Below are positions 31,083 through 43,495 of a stretch of DNA of 64,000 nt, one piece after another. Position 1 is the stretch's first letter, and each line of letters opens with the position of its first letter. A program made the translations under genes and the position numbers. This stretch comes from Seiridium cupressi (Eukaryota > Ascomycota > Sordariomycetes > Amphisphaeriales > Sporocadaceae): assembly GCA_036674765.1 (NCBI GenBank), contig JARVKI010000089.1, forward strand, positions 62,001-126,000. The letters are read 5' to 3'. The notes beneath the pieces were generated by a model, which did no database searches, was not told the origin of the DNA, and saw nothing but the letters and a program-made list of their open reading frames with translations.

Positions 31083-34000
31083 ATGAGCTTCTTTGATAGC
31101 TCGACCGGCGAGCCGCCGATGCCAGTAAATGTAGCACAGCCTTACAATCAAAGTCGAGAAACCTCATCGTCAATATGGAAGCAGAACCGAGAACTGCTTG
31201 CTCGCCTGTATCAACAGGAGAGGAAGACACTCAGAGAAGTGGAAAGAATTATGGAAGAGCAGCATGGGTTTCCCAATTTCCCGTAGGTCGTTCGAAGCTT
31301 GATCGATTCTATTCACTATGACTCAAATCCCGTGCAGTCTGTCTACCTACGAAACTAAGCTAAGGGATGAGCTGGGGCTGAAAAAGAAGCTCAAAGCGAA
31401 GGACTGGATCGCCATTCACCACAAGCTAGTAGCTACAGGCGACAGGAAGTGCGAGGTTCATCTCAATGGCGTCCCTATCCCACAGTGGAAGGTGAAGAAA
31501 GAAATCAAGAGAAATTTGCAAAAGTTTGGTCCTCAAGGTAACAGCAAACTGAGTGATACTTATCTAGGCGTATGATCAAAAGGTACTAAGAGAGGACTTA
31601 GATAACTTGCCATTGCATCAGGATATCATTATCCATCCACTACCACTCGAAGCCAATAGTCGAGACTCTCAACAAAGTACTCCGTCGCTGAGTGATGCAC
31701 TGGAGACCACACAGCCGAACCATATTACTGATCCGTTCAATGAGAACATCTTATCCATCGGTTTTCCAGAACTGGATGGGCTAAGAAGCCCGAGCGATAT
31801 GCTTTTCTGTTTTGGCTCTCTCCCGCGAGTCTCCGTGGAAAATATTGGCGATATGTTCTTGTCACTTGATGCTCCATGCCGACTTCCAGTGGATTGGAAT
31901 GGCGACGATATGATGCTGGATTGGCCAGACGAAGCGGTCACTTCGCCCGCACTACTTGTCGAAACAACTCTTCGCAACTCTTCCAGCCTCATTCAGGACC
32001 TGCAGCAACTCAAAATATCGGTTCCACTGACGAAGACGCTTGAAATTGTGGCTGCTTTCGCCAGATCAACCTCATATGCCTCGCACGCCAGCATTCTACA
32101 TCCCGAATTCAAGAAACGTTGGTCACCATCTCTAGACGATTTGCCAATCTTCCGATTTCAATCCGTTATAGATAATATTGGTAACATTGCATCACCTACG
32201 GTCCGTAAGAAGTAGGCTTATTCACAAGTACAGATTATTCCGTCATCAGTTCATTAGTTCATTCAGGTCAAGCAATATCAAATGAGCAACTGGTACCAGG
32301 TGCCGCGTCTCGCTCAGAACTATCTCTCTCAATGAGTCCGTTCTACATCTTGAGTACAGCTTTGTACTACCTCTCAAACAATTTCACGGACGCTGCCCAG
32401 ATGGAGCAAATCATTGAGTGGTTTAGTTCTAAAGTACCACCATCTCTTGCAAGGTCTTTCTTACGACTACCATCGTTGTCAATGCGAGAATCCTGGATCA
32501 ATTTGCTAAACTCCGCCTACCTTTGTCGTGATAGAGGATTCTTCTTCGAAGTGGCAAATGCTGCAGTCGAAGAAAATGATTGGCTCCGAGCACATGAAGC
32601 GTGGTGTCTCGTTTTGGCAGCTGGGCTTGATTGTGCTTCGCTCTGCGAACAACTCATTGCTCTCGGGGTGGCTCCGGATAAACCATATTTCTTTCTTGAA
32701 CACAATCCACAAATTTCTCAATACGAAGATAACGAGATTCTACGAGATACAATTGAAAGCTTGGCAAGAGTGCAAGTTGATGTCAACGTCATAATGTCGA
32801 GAAATTCACAATTTACCTACAAGAATATTTCCACCTTGCCGCTCGTCGAAGCTGTAGTGAAGGGCAATATAGAGGCCGCGAAGGTGTTGCTCGAGAACGG
32901 AGCGGAAGTGAATCATCGCTGCGGGGGTATGACTGCAGCGGGATATATTGTGCTCGCCCTTAGCCAGGGTGATGCCAATACGGAAAGTCGCATCCGGACA
33001 CTCGGATTACTACTTGAAAAAGGAGAAGACATTGACGAACCTGCCTGGGAAGGCATCGGCGAGCCTCCCTGGAAGGAAATTTGCAGCACTGCCTGGAAAG
33101 ACGGCACACACCATACCTATGAAGAAAGTCCATTTACCAGTTCCCAGGAAACTCTGCTCGATATAGCTTATCTAACCCCACACCACGAGGCACTGGCATT
33201 TATGACAAAATTCAGCCTCGTACCAGAATCTACGTTGACGATTTCAAAGGTTATATCGTCGGCAAAGCTGGGCGTCATCGAATTGCAGTCATGTTTAGAC
33301 AGAGCTAAGTTTCCCAAAGGCGTGCCACGACGTCGCATACAACGAGCTGCATTATCGCGATCTATCGATACTCCGATGGCAACCTTGGCTATACTTCGCG
33401 CAAAAGTCGACATTGAAGATCGTGGCTCCTTTCATTATCATAATTTCGGATTGGATGGATATGCCTATGCGACCTCGAGGGCCGAAGAGAGTCTTGTGGA
33501 CCATTTCTTATCGTCTCCTGTCACTGCTGATGGTGTACCAATCATAAGAATCCTTATGCAATATGTCGCAATCGACAACAGCCTTCTGGCTCACGAGTAC
33601 TTGGCTCTTCACGCGGATATGTCAGGAGATCGTGGGATCATGCTGTTTATCGAAGCAGCTAGGCGGAACAACTTTGGAACCGTCAGGGGCCTGCTACAAC
33701 GCGGATTTGATGTCAATCGAGTCATGGGGAGCGGCGTGTACAAGGGAATGTCAGTTCTACTTTTAATTGCATCCCAGGACAAATTGCGGTCTGTCGGGCC
33801 CATACACTCTACTGGACCTGCGAGTGTTGAGATGCTAGAACTTTTGCACGGTGCAGGTGCTACAATACCCGAATGCAACCTTGTCATGGAAAGCACATTC
33901 AAAAGCGGAGTGCCTTGCCGATTTGATCCAGCACAGCTTAAATGGTTGTTCGATAGAGGTTTCGAGAGCCAGTCGTTACAGACAAAATCAATTTTCACCA

Positions 34001-35343
34001 TCTTAATGGAGATGGTAGATTTAACCAGCCTCGCAGGATATGGTCTAGAAGGTTTCGCTCTCGGTCATGAACCAGCGAATAATGCCGTCCTTGAATTTAC
34101 ACAATACCTCGACAAGCTCAATATCCCTCCGTGCAATCCAGTCAGAACCTTGGGCGACGGTAAGGTCACCGAGAAGCCATGCTATGAAAACGGCGCTCTA
34201 GTATGTTTTATATTGATTGGGACCGGGTTGGAGTTCTGCCTTCGACTGATAAACCTTGGACTTGATCTGAACGAGCCGTTTGACCTCCGAGAATGTGAGT
34301 GCATATGTGGGTTCATGTCGGAGGGCCACGAATGCGTTACTCCTCTCGAAGCGGCTGTTGGATTAAATAACCTGAAGTTGGTCCAAGAACTGATTCGATG
34401 CGGGGCAGATGTGAAGAGAAGCGGATGTGCTACAGCTCTTCAAATCGCATGCCTCAACTCATCCTCGAAAGACCTAGGCGAAAAGCGGCCTGATCACTTG
34501 GAAATTGCGCATTGCCTTCTCTTGAATCGCGCCAATCCAGATACCGTTAGCCACAGTGTCGACCATTATTATCACAGCAAGCCCCCACTACAATTGGCGC
34601 TTAGAACTCGGCCACCTAGTGCTGAACTGGTTGAGCTACTTCTCAAGTTTGGAGCAAATGCCAATGCTACGAGCAGAGAATTTAAATATGCCTCAAGCAA
34701 TGCACTTTGGGTAGCTCTCTCTTGCGACGAGGCGGGAACTCGAAGACGCCTTGTTGAATTATTGATTCATCATGGAGCAGAAGTCGACGTTCCGCTTGAC
34801 CATGGGATGAATAGCTCTCTTTTCAAGGCTTGTGAAATAAGAGACATCGAGATGATCACTCTGCTTCTTGCTCGAGGGGCTTGTCCGAACAGAGATCAGC
34901 AAACATACCGTGGCAGCGGCGAATTCGGCTCGCCGCTCGCTCTTTTTGCCAAGCATGGAGATATTCCTGCAGCTCTTCTACTGCGGGAAGCCGGTGCGAT
35001 ACTTTCAGGACAGGATAATTCATTGGAAATCGCAGCTCAATATGGGAGGCTAGATATGGTACAGCTGTTATTGAAATTTGAAGAACGTAAGGAAGCATTT
35101 ATACGAGCAATCGGTAGAGCAAGGATGGGTGAACGTTTGGCAATTAAGGACCTCATCGCGAGACGCGTGGCTGAGGTATATTCCGGGGTGTACGAGGAGA
35201 TCATTACAAACCGCATATCCGAAGCACATATAGACGGTACAATGGACGATTGGGACAAGGAAGACACCATGTATTTGGTGCGATATGGTAAGGAACCGGA
35301 AGATTCGGTTAAATACCTAGAAAAGCGGAACGTGAAGAAATGA
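31083..35343 (+). CDS. Clr5-domain ankyrin-repeat protein
   Basis: Four exons, 31083-31282, 31338-31537, 31602-32204 and 32267-35343, give 1359 aa; introns are 55, 64 and 62 nt. The second intron has a perfect TACTAA branch site. The N-terminal Clr5 domain (about residues 28-85) spans exons 1 and 2: IWKQNRELLARLYQQERKTL, REVERIMEEQHGF, then TYETKLRDELGLKKKLKAKD. A ~400-residue middle region follows. From about 520 to 1290 there are many degenerate ankyrin repeats (LVEAVVKGNIEAAKVLLENG, LEAAVGLNNLKLVQELIRCG, VELLLKFGANANA, LEIAAQYGRLDMVQLLLKF). Clr5 is named after a fission-yeast silencing factor; in filamentous fungi it is an N-terminal module on large variable proteins. A DNA- or chromatin-associated role is plausible but unproven. 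Confidence 0.88.
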
Positions 35344-36242
35344 TAGCCTAACAAAGGAGTGGTGCGTCAAAGACCGTCTCCAGAATCAATATATAGTCGA
35401 TTCGAGCTTCGTACGACATGTCTTCTGCAAGCTTGCGATGATTTCGCATCCACTTTTTAACATTTACATTATCTTCAACTTCTCGGTTGGATATTCACAC
35501 TAGAACAATTTTACGTAGTTATGACTATTGAGAAGCTTGCGGCACTTCCAGACGCGTACCTAGACTTGGGCCGTGAGTATAAACTGGTTTTAACATAAGG
35601 TAGATCACTTGCACTGTTCAGCGTGAAGCGCAGTAGAGCAACATGATATGGCTTGCAATTGGCAGAAATGACCTCTGCTGTAATGACAAATCCATGTATG
35701 TGACATGTTCATGACCTGAATGATTTTCCTAATGACTAGTTAGCCTAACGCACGCCTGAGTTTCCTGGTTGTCTTGTTGGTGGGGCAATCTTGTAAGACA
35801 CGCTTTTGATCCAATGCACGATTTCAGTCGAGCAAAAATGTGTAGCTATTTATCCAAGTCTCAGTTATAACCATGATTCTCACAGTAGTTAGCTGGCACT
35901 ATCACATCATCCAATCGTTTTATTGTCGATGATTACATGTACTTGGGATCGTAATACATAGGGTAGTAGTGACATAGTGACCCGCTTAACCGGACAGGGC
36001 CACTTGAGGCAACGACTGCCGAGCTTCTACCCTTGATTAGCGCGGAGGCAACGCGGGCCGCTGTGGCCCATGGGCCATATCCCGACCGCCAGGCCAGGAC
36101 CACCTTGTTACAGCAACCGCGCCGTCGGGTCAAAAGTGCAGTGTATCAGCCCGCTCTCCGTCACTCTACACCGGAACCCCAGCTCATGGAAGCACCATAC
36201 AGGCTGCATGGAACGCAATAGTCTAGAGGCACGAGCCTTACC
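35344..36242. other. Intergenic region between two Clr5 genes
   Basis: About 0.9 kb, AT-rich on the left and GC-richer from 35980. No gene was recognised; presumably the promoter of the second Clr5 gene. Confidence 0.45.
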
Positions 36243-37745
36243 ATGTCGCTACCGTTTCGCTCGGCCAGTGCGGTGGCCCAGCCAGACGACTGGGAAAGGC
36301 ACAAGCAGAGCATCGCCCACCTGTACCTGGAGGAGAACAAGCCCCTGAAAGAGGTGGCCGCCATAATGTTGGAAAAGCACAACTTTAAAGCTACGTATGT
36401 GTTGCGCGCTTTCGTGAAAGTTGAAAAGGGTCGACGCTGACATGCGCGCAGACCCAAGATGTACAAGTATCGTTTCCAAGTGTGGGGGTTTCGCAAAAAC
36501 CTGTCTGCAAGCGAAATCAGACTTCTGGAGGCCAAGAGCATCGCTGGAAAGAAATCCGAGCTCCCCGTCGTCAACGGGCGCAAATTGGGGTCCAAGCGGC
36601 TCAAGTCTCGTGTCAACAGAGCGAATACGCAGTCATCGCAGCCAGCCCATGCGAACAACAATCGCGCCGTGCTCATGCCGATCCCAAAGGTCATCTCTGC
36701 CCCGGACTCGTTTCGGCTGGCAGAGAACGTCTTCCATGCCGTCTTGTCCTACTCGAAAATGCAGTCGAACAGCTGGGACTTTACGATTTACGACGAGGGC
36801 GGTAATGCGACAAGCACTTGGATGACGCTGACACATCTCGCAGTCTACAGAATCGGCGAGCGAGAGAATCTCGCCGCAAATTTCAAGATCCTGAACAAGA
36901 CTTGTGAGGATTTCAAGTCAGTTATGCAAAGGCAAGAGCCTCTACTCGTGTGGGCAACGTATTACACAATTCTCCACCTCTTGAACATTGGCAGTGATCT
37001 GGCCGCGTCTTTCGTCAAGCTGGCCGCGGGTTTCTCTTCCGTCTATTTTGGGAAGAGTCATCCTTTCACTGTGTTGTGGCCTAATCTACTGCGCATGAGC
37101 GCGAGTGATGTTCGTCAGTTGTCAATGCCACTGATGGATGCCCAATTTGCGCTTATGGATAGTGAAACGCCGTCAGGCAAGTTGTTCATATCCAAGTACA
37201 CAGTCGACAGAGCAAAAAAGCTGCACGATCTGCAGATCCTCTCGCCGGAAGCGACCCATTCGAAGATGGATACCGTCATCCAGTCGCTCCGGCCGAATAT
37301 AGGTTCAGGTCTGGATATCCCGACCATTCGGGCTCCAGTGGTAGTGATATACATACTCAAAGCATGCATCTACATCGATGCCCAGGAGTACTCAAAGGTG
37401 GAGGCAATCTTGGAAGAGATTGAACCATGGGTAAAAGAAAATGGCATATTGGTAAATTTCCTAGAAATCAAGGCGATTGTGCTATCTGAGACAGGCAGAT
37501 GTGAGAGTGCAGAGTACTATTACAAGCTTGCGTTGGCGAAAGCGCAAGAGTTGTTACGGGAATCGAATCCGGCTCGCATCGGGTTTTCCTTTATGGCGTT
37601 GCAAGAATTTTACGAAAAGACTGGCGATACAGAAGCAGCTCAGGCTGTGCGGGATGATTACAACAAACATTTGAAGTCAATGGCTGGAGAGACAAGTCAA
37701 AACGAGGTCCTGGGCGATGAGGCAGAGGAGGTCCAGGGCACGTAG
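36243..37745 (+). CDS. Clr5-domain protein with helical/TPR-like C-terminus
   Basis: Two exons, 36243-36394 and 36452-37745, separated by a 57-nt GTATGT...GCAG intron, give 481 aa. The Clr5 domain (about residues 15-75) is split by the intron in nearly the same place as in the neighbouring gene: WERHKQSIAHLYLEENKPLK, EVAAIMLEKHNFKAT, then PKMYKYRFQVWGFRKNL. A basic linker follows (GRKLGSKRLKSR). The C-terminal ~300 residues are helical and end in TPR-like segments (EYSKVEAILEEIEPW, ESAEYYYKLALAKAQELL), a common partner of Clr5 domains. Likely nuclear; function unknown. Same strand and 0.9 kb downstream of the Clr5/ankyrin gene. Confidence 0.87.
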
Positions 37746-38725
37746 GAGAATGTGGGAATTGCTACGTCGGCGATAATGTCAGCGATAAAGAGCGTCGCTT
37801 TGCGCGGTCCATAGGCGGGGAGGCTGGCGATAATTCTAACTATAGCTTTGAGGCGCTCACTCAGTTCAAATCAGCTCATGGCCACAAATTGGTCCCTTGA
37901 GAAATCAATTGATATTTACATTGAATCGTATGGTATCAAAAGCCCTGAATGCCAAGGTAATACATTTGATCAATTGGCTTGCCTGATCGCAGTTGCCGAC
38001 TGTTCAGTACGCACTTTTTGGCGCCAACACCGCCGACGTACTAGCACCAAAAACACACCATCTACATATACACTAACTGCAATGTAGTGTAGCGTTCAGA
38101 GGCCCTTTCCTTTCAGCCGCCATTCCTTCTGGATCCTTCTCGCCCACCCCAAGCAGCTGGTGCGCCGGGGTTCTGCAGCAGACTGCTCTGTTGTTTCAAC
38201 AGTATCGTGGCTCGGGGGATATGCACATGTCGTATTCTCGTTAAAATCGACCAGCAGGCAGTTGTATCGCATGCCAGTCACCAACCGACCGCAAGGGGGC
38301 CGAGGGTAAGGTTATCGTTTTGTTAGTGCCCGTACTGCTAGCCCCCAGTCCCGCCTGCCCATCCTTCAGCCTTTAGAGCCAGAACACGGCGGTCCCAAAG
38401 GTGGGGCTAATGCGAGCGCAGTACCTGACAGGCGCCAGGCGTCCGTTGACGCCGATCGATCCACGTCATTACGACAGGCCCGACCCAACACCTCGCTGCA
38501 CTATTGTTGGGGACCGAGCTACGATCCTGCTAGGCACCGCATGTGACACCCTCAATGATATTCAAAAATGAAGTGAGGCAACTGCAACATATTTCTCTAG
38601 CGCATTAGTCTCAGCCGTCTCAACCCATGATAGGGTTGCAGGAAGCGAGTACTGCACCAAGAGTTTCTTGCTTTCTCAATCAGAAATAGTGCGGCGTATC
38701 ACCACGTCGCCACCATTCCTTCGCC
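37746..38725. other. Intergenic region
   Basis: About 1 kb with short unsupported frames only. Likely the 3' flank of the second Clr5 gene and the promoter of the hydrolase gene. Confidence 0.45.
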
Positions 38726-40294
38726 ATGTTGGGCACATCTTTCACGGAATTTGTGCTTATCAGATCTTGCATATTCGTTCTACAATACACGACGCCGATA
38801 TGTCTCTCTGTGCTCGCCATTCTTCTTGTAGCCGGCGGTCGTCCTGCGCTGACATGGCCAGCCAGCCTAGTCCTTCTCGCCTACTCCTTCATTGACCTTC
38901 TGTACTATCTGTTCGTATGGATACCTTACAACAGGAGATTGAAGGATGAGGCCAGGCATCCGCCATCACTGAGCCCGGAAGATAGAAGGGCGCTGTTCAT
39001 CAAGGTCGCCGACCATATCTCGGACTTTGAGCGATACCTGCAGCTCTGGTTCCTCGGCGCGGACCGAGCTGAAATCCGGCGCGATAATGTCCGCGACTTC
39101 ATGTTTTGGGCATTTTTCGACACTGCGCCGGAGAATGCGACTAAGCAGGACATCGCGGATGCCGACGAGTACGTCGATCTCTTCGAGGAACGTCTTGGCC
39201 GCGAGATAGAGCCCGGTAGAGGCAATGCTAGGGGCTTGCGACTGACGCTGGATGGGGTGGAGACTCGCTACCGGAGCTTCATCTGGTTCGTAATCGTGGG
39301 TGGGGTGGATTTGGTCGCACATTGTCAGTTCGCGTGGAACGGGTTCCAGTATCATGCGCAGCCAAGGTCGGAGGTGTTTTCCGTCACTCCTCCCCGGCTA
39401 CAGAGCATAGTCGCTGGAAATCGATCTCCATCGAAGCAACTCGCCTACTGGTACCGTCCACACACGGCACCTGACAAGGTTCCCATGGTCTTCTTGCATG
39501 GCATCGGGATTGGACTCTGGACATATGTCCCGTTCTTGTCGAGACTCAACCGCGTACCCAACCGAAGCGGAGATATTGGTGTTATTGCCATCGAGATTCT
39601 CCCAGTCTCCTTCCGTATGACCAGTGATCCGCTTGGCAAACTCGAATTTCTTAGCCAGCTAGATGCGATACTGGATAGCCATGGCTGGGACAAATTCGTG
39701 CTGGCGGCGCACTCGTACGGGACCGTTCTCGCGTCTCATATGATCCACTCGCAGACTTTCAATTCCCGCATTCAAGGAGTAGTCCTGCTTGATCCAGTGA
39801 GCATCATGCTACATCTACCGGATGTTGCGTACAATTTCACACGACGCAAGCCCCGATGGGCAAATGAGTGGCAGCTCTGGTACTTTGCCAGCATGGACCC
39901 GGGTGTCGCTCACGCCCTAGGCCGACATTTCTTCTGGCGCGAGAATATTATATGGAAAGAAGAGCTGCTGGCGCTTCCCGGCAACGAAGATGAGCATCGC
40001 AACTCGACTACGCGCAAGAGGAATGTGGCTGTGGCCCTCTCTGAGCGTGACCTCATTGTCGACACGCTTGCTGTAGCCGACTATTTGGCCGACGGCGAGG
40101 ATTGGGTTCCCGGGAAGTCATCAAATAGGTCAGCAGGAGCTGGGAGTTATGAGGAGCAGCGTGGAAATCATCACTCAACACGTGACGGGATTGAGGTGTT
40201 GTGGTTTCCGGGATTGGACCACAGTCAGATGTTCGATAAGAAGGAAGACGAAGAACGCGTTTGCGATGTAATTCGCCAGTATTGCAAGCGCTGA
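38726..40294 (+). CDS. Membrane-anchored alpha/beta hydrolase
   Basis: Single exon, 522 aa. The N-terminus (about 1-75) has two or three hydrophobic segments (CLSVLAILLVAGG, ASLVLLAYSFIDLLYYLFVW) that should anchor it in a membrane. The hydrolase domain runs from about 245: oxyanion-hole region FLHGIGIGLWTYV, nucleophile elbow AAHSYGTVLASHM (Ser), candidate acid Asp in LSERDLIVDT and candidate His in PGLDHSQMF. The triad therefore looks complete. This architecture is conserved among ascomycetes as an uncharacterised lipid- or ester-active hydrolase; substrate unknown. It is convergent with the cupin gene. Confidence 0.85.
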   Translation: MLGTSFTEFVLIRSCIFVLQYTTPICLSVLAILLVAGGRPALTWPASLVLLAYSFIDLLYYLFVWIPYNRRLKDEARHPPSLSPEDRRALFIKVADHISDFERYLQLWFLGADRAEIRRDNVRDFMFWAFFDTAPENATKQDIADADEYVDLFEERLGREIEPGRGNARGLRLTLDGVETRYRSFIWFVIVGGVDLVAHCQFAWNGFQYHAQPRSEVFSVTPPRLQSIVAGNRSPSKQLAYWYRPHTAPDKVPMVFLHGIGIGLWTYVPFLSRLNRVPNRSGDIGVIAIEILPVSFRMTSDPLGKLEFLSQLDAILDSHGWDKFVLAAHSYGTVLASHMIHSQTFNSRIQGVVLLDPVSIMLHLPDVAYNFTRRKPRWANEWQLWYFASMDPGVAHALGRHFFWRENIIWKEELLALPGNEDEHRNSTTRKRNVAVALSERDLIVDTLAVADYLADGEDWVPGKSSNRSAGAGSYEEQRGNHHSTRDGIEVLWFPGLDHSQMFDKKEDEERVCDVIRQYCKR

Positions 40295-40428
40295 TAGCCA
40301 GCGCTATCATCATAGATTCTAACCCGAGCCCTGGGTCTAGTTAGTGATACCCCCATACCTTAATGAGTAGACGCACCTTTCATTTAATGGTTGCCCCTAT
40401 ATGCCTATACATGTATCTGCGTGATAGT

Positions 40429-41009
40429 TCAATCCGCTTTTGCCTGGTCACCTCCCCAATCGGTCAGCCATACGACAGTGGGCTCTGGTCCACTGCGGAT
40501 GAGGATCCAGACGACATCCTCGTCGGTCTCGTTGATCTCCTGGTGCTCTGTCCATGGCGGGATGAAGGCAAAGTCTCCTGCTGTAAGCTCCTGTCGCTTG
40601 AGCTTCGGCTCTGTCTCATTGCCTGGGTTGGTGACTAGGATACCCTTGCCAGAGGCGGCGTAGATGATTGTGTCTGGAGCAGTGTTAGACCCTAGCGAGA
40701 TGGAAAGCTTTCACCACAACAAAGGCTTACCCTGTTCGGCGTGGTGATGAACTGCTGACGAGCAATTTGCCTTTGCTATTAGAACTGTTCCGCATGACAT
40801 TTAGTCGTGATACTGCTTCCATGCCCTGGCAGAGGTGATGACGTACCTGTGGCACACATCCGATCGGTTTTGCCGACGACTGCTCCTTGCCGAATCATCG
40901 GCGAATCTGTTCCTGCTCTCTGTGCTTCCAGCTCGGCCGCTTTTGTTACATGGACAGTGGTGGGCAGAATCATCGGCAGGATGTCTGGGATGAGGGAGAA
41001 GAACGACAT
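40429..41009 (-). CDS. Small cupin-domain protein
   Basis: Three exons, complement 41009-40847, 40775-40731 and 40673-40429, give 150 aa; introns are 71 and 57 nt and phases close. The cupin signature is split over the 45-nt middle exon: AVHHHAEQ (metal-binding HxH...E/Q), then DTIIYAASGKGILVTN, AGDFAFIPPWTEHQ (second motif with PxxxxH) and DEDVVWILIRSG. A single double-stranded beta-helix domain, probably metal-binding. Its reaction cannot be predicted. No signal peptide. The reading frame was recovered only by splicing, so the exon structure needs transcript support. Confidence 0.75.
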
Positions 41010-41846
41010 GGTGGGTTGACTTGGACCGCGTAGGATCACGTGGATCCCACAGCGCAGGGAGAGAACTATCGCAGTCGCTTTGCGAATATTGTAGAGTTTC
41101 AGTATAATCTAACTTTCGTAGAAGTTGGGCTGAAGTTCAGAATGCTATGTCCGCTTACACCCACTGTCTCTGCCCGAGGTTCCACACAGTCGCTGCTGTG
41201 GCCTGCAGCCACAGCGTCAACGTTAGGGCAAGGTGGCCCGTGCTTCGAATTGCTCTTGGCTAAGAGTGCTTGCAAATCAAGGTCTAGTTGACCTTGGGAG
41301 TGTCGAAGCTATGATCAACTAGGTAATAAGCAACAAGAAGAGAACTGCTTCCGTAACGTTTTATACAGATGTGTACATATGGAAGATGTGTTTTGTAGCT
41401 GTGAGTGTTTGGCAACCATGGCGTGATGATCTATGTCATCGATAGTGGGTATTTGGCTGCCCCGCCATCCATCCCACCTCTCGTTTCATGCCGTGACTCG
41501 GGCGTAGTAATCTACGGCATTCATCGGAAAACAACAACAGCAACAACAAATACAGAAACGACAACGCGAGTGCTGGCGATACGTTCATTCTATATCTGAC
41601 GGCTCGCTGGACTTGTTAGTATCCCCTGGATGCTACTGGATGCCACGATATGCTGCATCGACCTGCACATGAATGGTAAGGGATTCGCGTCTGTCCAGTC
41701 TCGCTTTCGGACGTAAATCGACATTCCGACATATCAACGGGGGTGGGCATCTTCGGTCTTTGGTGTCATCCAACAGAACGGATAGTATTCTCGACACCCG
41801 AGGTTATCAGTCGATCTAGGCTGTAACTGCGGAGATTTATTTCGAA
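41010..41846. other. Divergent upstream region of cupin and F-box genes
   Basis: Contains an imperfect CAA/ACA microsatellite at about 41530-41550. No coding sequence was recognised. It separates the cupin ATG (minus) and the F-box ATG (plus). Confidence 0.5.
41530..41550. repeat. Imperfect (CAA)n microsatellite
   Basis: ACAACAACAGCAACAACAAA in the divergent upstream region of the cupin and F-box genes; low-complexity, no further meaning inferred. Confidence 0.6.
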
Positions 41847-43495
41847 ATGAGCCTAACGGGAGATGGTGCCGCCGGCGATGACACGCAGGACTGCTCGCAT
41901 AGATCCCCCTTCAATGCAGCCATGCTTAGCGATGTCACTGCCGAGATGTCGGCTGGCCAAGCGAAGGATGACGTTGAGCGAACTAGAGATGGTGAAGTAA
42001 AGGATCTAGAAGATAATGGCGATCATGACAACGATAATGGTCAAGCCAGCGACTCTATAGCCTTGAGGCCCAACAGCTTTCTGACACTGCCATCTGAGTT
42101 GATAGATACGATACTGGGCAGTCTATCACCGCTGGATCTCACGATCCTCAGGCAGGTCTGTAAAGCACTTTACGTACATGCGGACAACGAGTTTCATTGG
42201 CAACGTCACGTTTGGTCACACCTGCCAGGAAACCCTATCACCTCACCATATCCTTTCAAGACATTTCGAGAGCTCTACGCAAGCCATGACCCGTTCTGGT
42301 TCATTCCAAAGCACAAGGTGTGGTTTTCTGACCGGGGCCTCGCCGGTCAGATGATCATTGTGCAATATGACCAGCGAAGGGGTGTCATCGAAGGCTACCA
42401 GCTTGTGGGAGTGAATAATAGCGATAGCAGAGAGCCTTGGTTTGCACATAATCAGATTTTCGTCCAAATCGAGCACTTTGAGCCCGAGGTGAAGCTTCAT
42501 CGCGACAAACCCGTAGTCAAGCTCAACCCAGTCGATCACCAAGCACGTGGTGATGCGGAAGCGGAATTAACGAGGTCCACTCCACGGCGACAATTCTTTC
42601 CTGCGCAGCCCATGTCGCTAGATACCGACACGGATCCCCGAGTCGGCGAAGTCATCCTTGCGAAACCAATTGGTGGTGCGCTTGAGGAGAATATACCGGT
42701 GACATTCCCATACGGCTATGTGTGGCCTCCTCCGACTATTCCAGCACGCCACCGCGTCGGGGCACAGGCGGCCGGGGTCCTGCCGATCTCTAGCCAGCGC
42801 CTCGAAGTTGCATCACCGGGGAATTGGTCGCCTTCTTGCCGTGAAGAAGCTTCGGATCACACCTTTCGTATCCGGCGCTGGATGGAGTGGGCGCGGCAGG
42901 GGCTGGGTCTAAGGTTGGGTGAGGAGACAGTGACATGGTCTACCTTGGACCCTTACTACTATACTCCGACCAAGGAGAAGCCTTGGAGAGGCATTTGGGT
43001 GGGAGATTACAATCTACATGGGTGCGAATTTCTCCTTCTACATCAGCCCGACTCGGCCAACGATGATACCGGACCTCTTGAACGCGAGGTAGACGAAACG
43101 GACGACGAGTTTGAGAATAGGTTCCTTCTGGAAAGAGTGTATAAGGGCTCACTGGAGGCTGTAAAGCTTACTGGGGACATGAACGTGCCTCGTGGTGAGC
43201 TCAGTTTCATCGTCCCGGACCTCGGGGAACACGGTTTTGTTGGTGTCCAGCAAGAGCCGCCCTTTGAAGGATGCCGGATCGCGAGGTCAAGAGGGCACGT
43301 TGCACATGATGGATTTGTGAATGGTAAGGGTTCCGCGAAAACTGCTCCGCAAACCGTATGCTCACATTCCCAGACACATTTATCTCGTCGGAGATCATAT
43401 TCGTATCGCCTAATCGGTTGGCGCAACTCTGGCTTGGATTCCAGCATGTCAGCTACTATGAGCGAGTCGACATTGATCGCTTTCTCGTCCCGTAA
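41847..43495 (+). CDS. F-box protein
   Basis: Two exons, 41847-43323 and 43374-43495, with a 50-nt GTAAGG...CCCAG intron, give 532 aa. Without splicing the frame runs to 43757, but the spliced end (TFISSEIIFVSPNRLAQLWL, then FQHVSYYERVDIDRFLVP) is clearly protein-like and follows the pattern of fungal F-box proteins of this type. The F-box is at about residues 70-115 (FLTLPSELIDTILGSLSPLD, LTILRQVCKALY). The long C-terminal part contains beta-rich substrate-binding-like segments (WRGIWVGDYNLHGCEFLLLH, VKLTGDMNVPRGELSFIVPD). It should act as the substrate receptor of an SCF ubiquitin ligase; the target is unknown. Confidence 0.85.
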
